Part shown: positions 35,605 through 47,127 of the stretch, one piece after another
Position numbering within the stretch: position 1 is the first letter of the stretch
Layout: each line of letters begins with the position of its first letter
NCBI GenBank assembly: GCA_903897855.1
Contig: CAIUDH010000108.1
Location: forward strand, 1 to 63,815
Direction of reading: 5' to 3'
Source of the DNA: an uncultured Bacteroidota bacterium
Lineage (GTDB): Bacteria > Bacteroidota > Bacteroidia > UKL13-3
Length of the DNA: 63,815 bases
Program-made: the position numbers and the translations under genes
Notes under the pieces: model-generated
Database searches by the model: none
Told to the model about the DNA's origin: nothing
The model's input: the letters and a program-made list of their open reading frames with translations, nothing else

Positions 35605-38600
35605 ATGAATATTACAGAAATTTCAATCAAACGACCTTCACTGATTATCGTACTCTTCAGTGTGTTTGCTTTATTAGGCTTTATAGGATATAAAAATTTG
35701 AGTTACGAATTAATGCCTGACTTTAATCAGCCCGTGGTTGTAATTAAAACGGTTTATCCAGGAGCTGAACCTAACGAAGTTGAGACTTCGGTTTCGAGAA
35801 AAATAGAGGATGCCTTATCCAACTTGGAGGGCGTCGATTATTTGGTGACGAAGTCATTGCCAAATGCTTCTATCATTATCGCCAATTTGAAATATGGAAC
35901 GGATTTAGATAAAACAATGCAAGATGCCCAAAGATATATTGATAATATCCGCAAAGATCTACCACAAGACATTTTAAGTCCGGTAATGAGTAAAGTTTCG
36001 CCTAATGATTTGCCAATCATGTCCATCAGCGCAACAAGTAATCTGTCGCCTACAGCGTTTTATCAAAAAATGAAGGATGATTATCTGCCTCAAATTCAAC
36101 AAATAAAAGGGGTAGCAGAAATTACCGTTTTAGGAGGTCAGGAAAGAGAAATACAGGTAAAAGTAAATCAGGACAAACTTAAACTTTATAAAATTTCTTT
36201 ATCTCAGGTTGTAGAGGCTATTAATCGCTCGGGCTTGGATTTGCCTGCGGGGAAAGTGCAAACAGATAAAGAAAATAACTCCGTTCGCTTAACGGGTAAT
36301 TTTACAACTTTAGAGGACATAAAAAAGGTTCAGGTAGCCATGCCTCTTTTTGGAAGCCCCGTTTATGTTAAAGATTTGTCGGATGTTATTGACGGTATCA
36401 AAGAAACCACTTCAATCAGTCGCTATAATGGGAAAGACGGTATTGGTTTGATGTTAAAAAAACAAGGTGATGCCAATGCGGTTGACGTTTCAAAATTAGT
36501 TCGTGAAAAATTCAAATCCATTGAACAACAAAATTCAAGTTCAGGGGTAAAATTCATAATCGCAGATGACAGCACCGACAATACCATTGCCGCAGTTAAT
36601 TCAGTCGTTTTTGATTTGATTTTAGCGGTCATATTAGTTTCGTTGGTGATGCTTTTATTTCTGCGAAGTTTCAGAAATTCATTAATCGTAATTGTTGCCA
36701 TTCCCACTTCGTTGGTAACCGCATTTGCCGTAATGTGGCTTTTGGGTTATACCCTCAACTTAATGACCTTGCTTGCAATGTCATTAATCATAGGCATATT
36801 AGTGGACGACGCTGTGGTGGTTTTAGAGAACATTCAAAAACATTTAGACCAAGGAAAAGATAAACGAACTGCCTCCATGGATGGCCGTATGGAAATTGGA
36901 TTTGCAGCATTGTCAATCACATTGGTTGACGTTGTGGTGTTTTTGCCAATTCTTTTTTTACAAGTGTTTGTAGCCGATATGCTCAAACAGTTTTCGGTAG
37001 TGGTAGTGACCTCAACACTTACAAGTTTATTGGTTGGATTTACTCTGACCCCTTGGCTGGCTTCTCGTATTGGCAAGAAAGAAGATTTACAACCCACTAA
37101 TTTTTTCAATCGTTTCTTACTTTGGTTTGAACATCAATTAGAAAAATTCACCCATTGGTATGGCAGACAATTAGAATGGGTATTAGGCCACAAACTTATT
37201 TTTACCGGAACTGTTTTGTTGCTTTTTGCGATAACTTTAGGTGTAATGAAGCAAGGTATTATTGGCAAAGAACTAATCTCCACAGGCGATCAAGGAAAGT
37301 TTAGAATGTCTTTAGAATTTGACAAATCAACTTCAATAAAGCAAAACAATTTAATTGCTCAAAATATTGAAACATACATCATACAACAACCCGAAGTGGC
37401 AACAGTATTTAGCAATATTGGCGGGCCAAGTACCGGAATTGGAAGCTTGGGTGTTGGCGCTGCAAACAAAACAGAATTTACCATTCAATTGAAGTCGAAG
37501 AAAGAATTGAAGAATCTTCCTACTGAAGCGTTTATGAAAAAACTCCGAGAGGAATTAAAAACAAAATTTAAGAGTATCAATTATTCAATGGCAGCATTGG
37601 GTTTGATCCCTCGATCAGCCCCAATTGAAATTACCTTAAGTGGAAGCAATTTGGATTTGGTGATGAAAAGCGGAAATGATTTAAAAACAATTATTGAGAA
37701 AATTCCAGGTGCCGACAATGTACGTTTATCTGTTGAAGAAGGCAGTCCCGAATACAAAATAATTCCAGATAAAGATAAAATGCAGCGATTGGGACTAACA
37801 ACAGCTTTTGTTGGAATGAACCTAAGAACCGCATTTACAGGAAATGATGATGCAACACTTACCGATAAAGGAACAGAATACCCTGTAAGAATTTGGATAG
37901 ATGAATTTAACCGACAGAACTTTGAGGATGTTCAACAGCTTTCGATTATTAATCCCATGGGTTTAGCCATAACAGTTTCACAATTTGCGACAGTACAGCA
38001 AGACAATTCACCTTCATTATTAGAACGCAAAGACCGACAAGCCGCAGTTACACTTACTTCGAATGCATTAGGACGACCTTCTGGCACGGTGGCTGATGAT
38101 GTAGTAACTTATCTTAAAAAGAATCCACTACCACAAGGTATACAAATGACTTGGGGCAGCGATATTAAAAGACAGAATGATAGTTTTGGTGCATTAGGGT
38201 CGGTCTTGCTTATTTCTTTTTTACTGATATACTTAATTATGGTAGCTCTATATGATAGTTTCGTTTATCCGTTTGTAGTTTTGTTCTCAATCCCCGTAGC
38301 TGCCATTGGGGCATTTCTAGCATTGAATTTATCGTTAAGTAATCTGAGTTTGTTCGCTTTACTTGGCTTAATTATGCTTATGGGCTTAGTCGTTAAAAAT
38401 GCTATTCTGATTGTGGATTTTACGAATCAATTAAAAGCTGAAGGCAAACCCTTTAAAGAAGCTTTGCTGATGGCAGGAAAAGGCCGGATGCGACCCATTC
38501 TAATGACAACTCTTTCAATGGTGGTTGGTATGCTTCCTATAGCGATGGCAACAGGAACTGCCGCTGAATGGAAAAATGGACTTGCTTGGGTTATTATTGG

Positions 38601-38709
38601 GGGGCTACTCTCCTCCTTAATTTTGACTGTCTTTTTAGTCCCAATGGTTTATTACTTAGTGGATACCGCGAAAGAAAGAATAAATCGAGACGCAAAACCG
38701 TTAAAATGA
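35605..38709 (+). CDS. RND efflux permease (AcrB/HAE1 type)
   Basis: A 1034-residue proton-driven inner-membrane pump with the usual 12 membrane segments and two large periplasmic loops. The proton relay Asp401-Asp402 (ILVDDAVVVLENI) matches AcrB Asp407/408. The N-terminal SIKRPSLIIVLFSVFALLG and the late GLIMLMGLVVKNAILIVDF are family hallmarks. The presence of the acidic pair and absence of a heavy-metal CusA methionine cluster near them favour organic substrates, but substrate is unknown. It closes the tetR operon. Its TGA stop overlaps the ATG of a 14-codon stub at 38706. Confidence 0.96.
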   Translation: MNITEISIKRPSLIIVLFSVFALLGFIGYKNLSYELMPDFNQPVVVIKTVYPGAEPNEVETSVSRKIEDALSNLEGVDYLVTKSLPNASIIIANLKYGTDLDKTMQDAQRYIDNIRKDLPQDILSPVMSKVSPNDLPIMSISATSNLSPTAFYQKMKDDYLPQIQQIKGVAEITVLGGQEREIQVKVNQDKLKLYKISLSQVVEAINRSGLDLPAGKVQTDKENNSVRLTGNFTTLEDIKKVQVAMPLFGSPVYVKDLSDVIDGIKETTSISRYNGKDGIGLMLKKQGDANAVDVSKLVREKFKSIEQQNSSSGVKFIIADDSTDNTIAAVNSVVFDLILAVILVSLVMLLFLRSFRNSLIVIVAIPTSLVTAFAVMWLLGYTLNLMTLLAMSLIIGILVDDAVVVLENIQKHLDQGKDKRTASMDGRMEIGFAALSITLVDVVVFLPILFLQVFVADMLKQFSVVVVTSTLTSLLVGFTLTPWLASRIGKKEDLQPTNFFNRFLLWFEHQLEKFTHWYGRQLEWVLGHKLIFTGTVLLLFAITLGVMKQGIIGKELISTGDQGKFRMSLEFDKSTSIKQNNLIAQNIETYIIQQPEVATVFSNIGGPSTGIGSLGVGAANKTEFTIQLKSKKELKNLPTEAFMKKLREELKTKFKSINYSMAALGLIPRSAPIEITLSGSNLDLVMKSGNDLKTIIEKIPGADNVRLSVEEGSPEYKIIPDKDKMQRLGLTTAFVGMNLRTAFTGNDDATLTDKGTEYPVRIWIDEFNRQNFEDVQQLSIINPMGLAITVSQFATVQQDNSPSLLERKDRQAAVTLTSNALGRPSGTVADDVVTYLKKNPLPQGIQMTWGSDIKRQNDSFGALGSVLLISFLLIYLIMVALYDSFVYPFVVLFSIPVAAIGAFLALNLSLSNLSLFALLGLIMLMGLVVKNAILIVDFTNQLKAEGKPFKEALLMAGKGRMRPILMTTLSMVVGMLPIAMATGTAAEWKNGLAWVIIGGLLSSLILTVFLVPMVYYLVDTAKERINRDAKPLK

Positions 38710-38750
38710 AAATAGCAATCCTTACCATATTGGCATTCGTATTAAAATGA
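38706..38750 (+). pseudogene. Signal-peptide-like 14-codon stub after the RND gene
   Basis: ATGA overlap with the RND stop starts a frame coding MKIAILTILAFVLK and then TGA. The sequence looks like the first half of an export signal cut short by a stop. It may be the remnant of a further operon gene; nothing homologous continues downstream in any frame that I can see. Confidence 0.3.
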
Positions 38751-38767
38751 AAAGTGGACAAATTGAT

Positions 38768-38775
38768 TATATTTG
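38768..38775 (+). promoter_or_regulatory. -7-like box upstream of the DUF1566 protein
   Basis: TATATTTG, a perfect TAnnTTTG box, 105 bases before the ATG at 38880. A TTTG element at 19-21 bases upstream is not seen, so this is a weak call. Confidence 0.3.
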
Positions 38776-38879
38776 TCTCGATATTGGGAATGAGGCACTC
38801 CATCTTTCAGGGATGATTTTTCGACTTCGACCTTGAAACATTAGAGCACACTCATAAATTAGGTAAAAGATTTATTAAA

Positions 38880-40436
38880 ATGAACAGGAACATTAGTCTT
38901 AATACAATTGCACTATTTTGCTTCATGGCCATCCATGGATTATCACAAACGCTCCGATACACCGTTGTGGATGCTGGTCAACTTAAATGTTATAGCTCTA
39001 CCGGCGAAATGACATGTCCAACTTCTGGACAACCATTTTTCGGGCAAGATGCCCATTATTCCATTCACCCTGCTAGTTATGTTTTGAGTGCCGATACAAA
39101 AACTGTCTATGATAAGAATACAGGGCTAACCTGGATGAGTAGCCCTAACACCAATAATACGGGGCCCGTGAAGGCCAACAGAATGACCTATTCGGCAGCT
39201 CAAACGTGGGTTGGCACTGTAAACGGATTGAAGTATGGTGGTTTTAGCGACTGGCGTATACCCACCATTAAAGAAATATATTCGTTGTATAGCTCAAGGG
39301 GAACAGATCCTAGCAGCTTTATAGGAACCGATCTTTCGGTGCTGACTCCCTTTATTGACACCAATTACTTTAAATTCAAATGGGGTAATACGGCCACTGG
39401 CGAACGTTTAATTGACCAGCAGTATGCCTCCAGTACCACTTTTATCCTCAACCCTAGTGGTTCTGGTTATCAAAAGTTATTTGCGGTGAATTTTGCAGAT
39501 GGGCGTATTAAAGGTTATGATATGACTGATGCACTAAGTGGTTTGCTAAAAACTTTTTATTTTCAATTAGTTCGTGGCCCACTAACCTATGGCATCAATA
39601 GCTTTATTGATAATGGCAATCAAACCATCACCGATTCGGAAACACGATTGATGTGGTCGAAAAATGATAATGGGAAAGGACTTAATTGGTTGGATGCTTT
39701 AACCTGGGTTCAAACTCAAAATGCCGCAAACTACCTTGGCTATAATGATTGGCGAATGCCCGATGTGAAAGAATTACAAAGCCTCGTGAATTATTCGAAT
39801 TCGCCTGACTACAACTCATTACCTGCCATCGATGTGAATTATTTTGTATGCAGTTCTATAACCAATGAAAATGGCCAGGCAGATTTCCCCTATTACTGGT
39901 CGGCTTCAACGCATGCGCCATACAATACCAATGGTAATGCAACCGAAGCTGATTATGTTGCTTTTGGTAGAGCTATGGGCTGGCCAACAACTACAGGGGC
40001 ATGGATTGACGTTCACGGTGCCGGTGCACAACGAAGTGATCCTAAAACCACGGCAAGCTTTAATCCAGGTGCTATCCTTCACTCGGTAGTGGTTGGAGGT
40101 AATACCTATACTGGATATTCTTGGGGTCCTCAAGGCGATGCCATACGAGCAGCAAATTACGTGAGGTTAGTGCGAACAGTGAGTAATACAAGCGGATTGA
40201 ACAAAGAATTTGATTATGGTAAAATTATGATCAAGCCCAACCCATTCATTCATAAAATAAAAATAGAAGGCCAAACAGGCTTGGAAAACTATGCAATAAC
40301 AAATGCACTTGGTGAAATAATTTGGACAGGAATCAATATCGAAGAAACTGACTTTTCAACCCTTGAACCTGGCTTGTATTTCCTCAGAGTAATAGAACCC
40401 AATTCGGAATTTACCATTAAACTCATAAAGCAATAA
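38880..40436 (+). CDS. DUF1566 (Lcl C-terminal domain) protein with T9SS sorting domain
   Basis: A 518-residue exported protein. Signal peptide ends near IHGLSQ. Two DUF1566/Lcl-type modules follow, one at about residues 75-235 (YDKNTGLTWMSS, GGFSDWRIPTIKEIYSLYS) and one at about 245-435 (DSETRLMWSKND, GYNDWRMPDVKELQSLVNY). The C-terminal 75 residues are a T9SS sorting domain (IMIKPNPFIHKIKIEG ... GLYFLRVI). The DWRxP-type module is C-type-lectin-like in some proteins, so carbohydrate or surface binding is possible but unproven. It is monocistronic. Confidence 0.88.
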   Translation: MNRNISLNTIALFCFMAIHGLSQTLRYTVVDAGQLKCYSSTGEMTCPTSGQPFFGQDAHYSIHPASYVLSADTKTVYDKNTGLTWMSSPNTNNTGPVKANRMTYSAAQTWVGTVNGLKYGGFSDWRIPTIKEIYSLYSSRGTDPSSFIGTDLSVLTPFIDTNYFKFKWGNTATGERLIDQQYASSTTFILNPSGSGYQKLFAVNFADGRIKGYDMTDALSGLLKTFYFQLVRGPLTYGINSFIDNGNQTITDSETRLMWSKNDNGKGLNWLDALTWVQTQNAANYLGYNDWRMPDVKELQSLVNYSNSPDYNSLPAIDVNYFVCSSITNENGQADFPYYWSASTHAPYNTNGNATEADYVAFGRAMGWPTTTGAWIDVHGAGAQRSDPKTTASFNPGAILHSVVVGGNTYTGYSWGPQGDAIRAANYVRLVRTVSNTSGLNKEFDYGKIMIKPNPFIHKIKIEGQTGLENYAITNALGEIIWTGINIEETDFSTLEPGLYFLRVIEPNSEFTIKLIKQ

Positions 40437-40952
40437 GAACAAACAAAACACGACGAGAGTTTGTTTCTTTCATGCCAGGTTGTAAATCGTAAGCATAAAG
40501 TGGACTCTTTCTTAAGGAGTCTTTCACACTAATTCAAAACTAAATAATAATTTTAATATACGATTAAAGAACCTTATTCTATTTTTGACTATATTTTTTA
40601 GAGGGTTAAGCAAACTATAATTTTTGTCCAACAACCTAATTTAACTGTCTTCTCACGCTACGAAACATAATTTCCACGGCACACGATTGGGACTTGCACA
40701 AAGCAGATCATAAACTTTGCTTCATTAGTACTTGCTGAACACAAAAGTTTTTCGTTATTTGAGAAACAATTTCGAGGATCCTCAACCATAAATTCGACGG
40801 TTGTGGCGTGAAGAGTATTAACTAAATCAGAAGCCTTAATTTAATAGCTTCCTTTATGATCTGCTCAGACTGACCATTGCATACTACGGGCACTCGCTTG
40901 CCAGCTAAAAAAGAAACAACACGAATCCATAATAAAACCTTTGTAAAAAAAC
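40437..40952. other. 516-bp non-coding region with a 13-bp inverted repeat
   Basis: No gene is supported. AGCAGATCATAAA (40702-40714) recurs in inverted orientation as TTTATGATCTGCT (40853-40865), spanning 164 bp. No transposase frame lies between. It could be a decayed small mobile element or chance. No clear promoter for the histidine kinase is seen. Confidence 0.5.
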
Positions 40953-43223
40953 ATGATTCCAAAAATTCTTTCTAAAAAATCATGGGTGTCTTTCGCAGTC
41001 CTTATTGTGGTTATGGGGTTAACCATGATAGCTGCTATTTATACCAAAAACGATTTAGAAAAGAAATCGGAACGTGAATTTGCGATGGTATGTAATGAAA
41101 TCGAAGCGAAAATCTCCAGCTGCCTATTCACACATGCTCAATTTTTAAGAAGTGGTGCCTCTTTATTCGCAGTGTCGGATTCGGTGACTAGAAATGACTG
41201 GAAAGTATTTGTTGAAAATTCGAAATTCAACACCAATTGGCCCGGTAATCAGGGCGTTGGGTTTTCATTAATCATCAAAAAAGAAGCCTTAGAAGACCAT
41301 ATCCAACGAATTAGAAAAGAAGGCTTCCCTACTTATAGTCTTCGTCCGGCAGGCGACCGAGATATCTATACTTCCATCATCTATCTAGAACCCTTTTCAG
41401 ACAGAAATCTACGGGCATTCGGGTATGATATGTATTCGGAACCAACCAGAAGAAAAGCGATGGAGCAAGCCCGCGATTCTGATGTTGAAGCACTTTCAGG
41501 AAAAGTAATTCTCGTACAAGAAACCAACAAGGATATACAAGCAGGTGTTTTAATCTATGTGCCTGTTTACCAAAAAAGGAAGCCGACAAATACCATACAA
41601 GAGCGGCGGGAAGCGATTTTGGGTTGGGTATATAGCCCTTATCGTATGGACAATTTACTCAATGGTATTTTAGGAGCTCGTGATCTAAACGAAGAAGATA
41701 AAATTCATTTGCAGATATACGATAACGAAACCATCTCGCAAAATTCATTACTTTATGATAGTCGAAAAAAAGACACCATCACTTTTAATATCTCTGAGCA
41801 AACAATTACCATTCCTCTTGTTTTTAATGAGAAGAAATGGACTTTACATTTCTCGAAACCAATTCAAAATTTTGCCTATTTCCAAAGCAAAGTACTAATC
41901 GTTCTATTCAGTGGTTTGGTCATCAGCCTCTTGTTGTTTTCTTTATCGCTCTCATTATTTAACACGCGTTTTAGAGCGCAGCAAATAGCAGAACAATTAA
42001 CCTTAGAAATTAGAGAGGATGAGCATGCGCTGATTCTGAAAAATCAAGAAATTCAAGCTCAAAACGAAAATCAGAAAGCGTTAAACGAGAAACTTTCTCA
42101 AAGAAACAATGAGTTAATTATTGCCAAAGCAAAAATCGAAGAGAGTGAGGATGGGTTTAAAAATATGTTCGAAAGGCATAGTGCCATCATGCTACTTATT
42201 GAACCGTTAGAAGGAATCATTTTAGGTGCGAATAATGCAGCCGTCGAATTTTATGGTTATAGCAAGTCAACGCTACTGACCATGAATATTTACAAAATTA
42301 ATACCTTGCCACCAGAAGAAATTAAAACTTTACGAAAAAACACAAAAGATAATAATGAAAACTCTTTCACAGCACCTCATAAATTAGCCAATGGGGAAAT
42401 ACGGACGGTTGAAGTTCACTCAACACCAATCAAATTTCAGGAAAAACAAATACTCTTCTCCGTGATACACGATGTAACTGAGCGGAAACAAAGCGAGTTG
42501 GCCTTAATGGAAAGCGAAATCAAACTGCGTGAGCTCAATATTACCAAAGATAAATTTTTCTCGATTATTGCCCATGACCTCAAGAGCCCATTTAACTCTA
42601 TTATCGGTTTTTGCAATCTCCTCTTGGATAAAATTCAAAATAAGGACATCACGAATATTGATCGGTATGCACAAATCATCATTCAATCGTCCAACAAAGC
42701 GATGAGCTTATTAATGAACCTCATGGAATGGTCGCTTTCGCAAACAGGCAGGATGAGTTTTAATCCAGAGTACTTTGAAATGGTGGCACTAATCAATGAA
42801 ACTAAACTTTTTTATGAGAGCATTGCCTCACAAAAGTCAATTAGTATCAAAACAAGTTTGCCACCCCATATTTTTATCTCCGCTGATAAGGCTATGATTA
42901 GTACTGTTTTGAGAAACTTAATTTCCAACGCTGTAAAATACACGAAATCGGGCGGTGAGATCTCTATTGCCGCAGTGGAAAAGCAAAATGAGATTATCTT
43001 TTCGATAAGTGATACAGGAGTTGGAATATCTCCCAAAAGCCTCCTCAAATTATTTCGGATTGACCAAAGCTACTCCACCACTGGAACCAATAATGAGGTT
43101 GGAACTGGCCTTGGTTTAATACTCTGCAAAGAATTCATTGAAAAGCATGATGGGGAAATTTGGGCAGAGAGTGAAGTCGGATTAGGCTCCACATTTTATT
43201 TCAGCTTACCATACAACATCTAA
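40953..43223 (+). CDS. CHASE-PAS sensor histidine kinase
   Basis: A 756-residue membrane sensor kinase. First membrane helix at about residues 12-30 (FAVLIVVMGLTMIAAIYT), then a periplasmic CHASE domain to about 300 (GVGFSLIIKKEALEDHIQRIRKEG, SEPTRRKAMEQARDS), second helix at about 312-332, coiled coil, and a PAS domain at about 400-510 ending in IHDVTERKQSELAL. The HisKA phosphoacceptor is His541 in IIAHDLKSPFNSIIG. The ATPase motifs are LRNLISNAVKYT (N box), ISDTGVGI (G1) and GTGLGLIL (G2). CHASE domains often bind small ligands such as cytokinin-like molecules. No response regulator is adjacent, so it is an orphan. Confidence 0.94.
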   Translation: MIPKILSKKSWVSFAVLIVVMGLTMIAAIYTKNDLEKKSEREFAMVCNEIEAKISSCLFTHAQFLRSGASLFAVSDSVTRNDWKVFVENSKFNTNWPGNQGVGFSLIIKKEALEDHIQRIRKEGFPTYSLRPAGDRDIYTSIIYLEPFSDRNLRAFGYDMYSEPTRRKAMEQARDSDVEALSGKVILVQETNKDIQAGVLIYVPVYQKRKPTNTIQERREAILGWVYSPYRMDNLLNGILGARDLNEEDKIHLQIYDNETISQNSLLYDSRKKDTITFNISEQTITIPLVFNEKKWTLHFSKPIQNFAYFQSKVLIVLFSGLVISLLLFSLSLSLFNTRFRAQQIAEQLTLEIREDEHALILKNQEIQAQNENQKALNEKLSQRNNELIIAKAKIEESEDGFKNMFERHSAIMLLIEPLEGIILGANNAAVEFYGYSKSTLLTMNIYKINTLPPEEIKTLRKNTKDNNENSFTAPHKLANGEIRTVEVHSTPIKFQEKQILFSVIHDVTERKQSELALMESEIKLRELNITKDKFFSIIAHDLKSPFNSIIGFCNLLLDKIQNKDITNIDRYAQIIIQSSNKAMSLLMNLMEWSLSQTGRMSFNPEYFEMVALINETKLFYESIASQKSISIKTSLPPHIFISADKAMISTVLRNLISNAVKYTKSGGEISIAAVEKQNEIIFSISDTGVGISPKSLLKLFRIDQSYSTTGTNNEVGTGLGLILCKEFIEKHDGEIWAESEVGLGSTFYFSLPYNI

Positions 43224-43311
43224 CCTGTTTTAAAATTGTTCGTCTCTGATGGGTTTTGCTTACCCCAAAAAAACATCAAGATGCCAACTAAAAAAGAATA
43301 CCAAATGAAAA

Positions 43312-43336
43312 GAGGTGGCCTTATTCAGACCACCTC
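43312..43336 (-). terminator. Hairpin downstream of katG
   Basis: GAGGTGG (43312-43318) pairs with CCACCTC (43330-43336). Read on the minus strand it is followed by TCTTTTCATTTGG, a loose T-rich tail, which would fit termination of katG. A run of uninterrupted T is absent. Confidence 0.4.
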
Positions 43337-43447
43337 CTCTCAGTTAATTGATTTAGCCTCGTACTATTTATTCAATGATCTCTTAACCTGTTTCATGCCA
43401 TACGAGTGCGATAAACTCCGATTTTAGGAATGCCTAAAAACCAGGAA

Positions 43448-46011
<2,564 letters not shown>

Positions 46012-46818
46012 ATGATACGTTCCTTAAAGAATACCATTATGAAAATCCTAAATAATATTTTAGGAAAAAGTAGATTTCAGAAATTCTTTCAATCTCTGTT
46101 TCAACTCTCATTAAAGGGTTTAAACTATGGTAATGGTGGCGATTTTAATGAGAGTGGCGAGATCCATGTACTTCACTTTATAAAAAATAAGTTTAAAGAT
46201 GAGCCCTCATTAACACTCTTCGACGTGGGTGGCAATAACGGCGACTATTCCGTACTTTTATCCGATTACTTTAACTCAAAGGGGACCATACATTCTTTCG
46301 AGCCATCAAAAAAAACGTACGAGCTATTTCTTAAGACCACCCAAAACATAAAAAACATGATCCCTAATAATTTTGGATTAAGCGATACGGAGAATGTGCA
46401 GCTCCTATATACTAATATAGAAGGTTCGGGTTTTGCTTCGGTATATCAAAGAAACTTAGCACATTTTGGTATTGCTATGGACCAAAGTGAGGAAATAAAA
46501 CTTTCTACTGTTGATGCTTATTGTCAGACAAATCACATTAATCGCATTCATTTTTTAAAGTTAGATATTGAGGGGCATGAACTGAAAGCATTGAATGGTG
46601 CCGCTCAGATGATAAAAGACAAAAAGATTGATACGATTCAGTTTGAATTTGGTGGATGTAATATTGATTCAAGAACTTATTTTCAGGATTTTTTCTACTT
46701 ATTAAAAGATCATTATCGAATTTATCGAATTTTGAAAGATGGCTTAGTTGAAATGCCCACCTACAAAGAAACTTACGAGATCTTTATTGCCATAAATTAT
46801 TTAGCAGTTAGAAAATAA
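46012..46818 (+). CDS. FkbM-family methyltransferase
   Basis: A 268-residue SAM-dependent methyltransferase of the FkbM family. The SAM-binding motif I is LTLFDVGGNNGDYSVLLS at about residues 62-79, with the acidic residue of motif II in IHSFEPSKKTYELF. The FkbM-specific LDIEGHELKALNGA is at about 185-198. Members O-methylate sugars or polyketides, often in glycan clusters. There is no glycosyltransferase next to it, so its substrate is open. Start at 46012 or at Met10 (46039). Confidence 0.9.
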   Translation: MIRSLKNTIMKILNNILGKSRFQKFFQSLFQLSLKGLNYGNGGDFNESGEIHVLHFIKNKFKDEPSLTLFDVGGNNGDYSVLLSDYFNSKGTIHSFEPSKKTYELFLKTTQNIKNMIPNNFGLSDTENVQLLYTNIEGSGFASVYQRNLAHFGIAMDQSEEIKLSTVDAYCQTNHINRIHFLKLDIEGHELKALNGAAQMIKDKKIDTIQFEFGGCNIDSRTYFQDFFYLLKDHYRIYRILKDGLVEMPTYKETYEIFIAINYLAVRK

Positions 46819-47127
46819 TACTATTTCTCTTGAAGTAGGCCAAGAAACTAGCTCTGCGTTATCATAGAAAAATGATTTTACTTCTAAATAAAGGTTATAA
46901 AAACCAACGGAAGTTGTATCGAGATCTTAGACAGAAAAAAAATGTCACTATAGTTAGGTATAGGTATATGCTAAAACGCTTTTTAGAGAGCGGTTTTGCC
47001 TTCTCATACTTTTTTCGTAGTATTGAAACGTATATCTATACTCAAAAATATCAATAAAATCTACAAATCACGAAAGTTCCTTATTGGCAATTTCAACTCC
47101 CCCACCTTTAGCAAGAGAAAATAAAAC
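46819..47127. other. Intergenic region, no supported gene
   Basis: A 61-residue frame at 46872-47057 has a basic, low-quality composition and is not supported. An imperfect hairpin near 46974-46998 (AAAACGCT/AGCGGTTTT with one bulge) may terminate the FkbM transcript. Nothing else stands out. Confidence 0.35.

Noticed and set aside
43236..43427. 63-residue frame after the histidine kinase
   Set aside because: It spans the probable katG terminator hairpin, has poor composition and no recognisable motif.
46872..47057. 61-residue basic frame downstream of the FkbM gene
   Set aside because: It covers a hairpin-like sequence and looks like translated AT-rich spacer; no supporting context.
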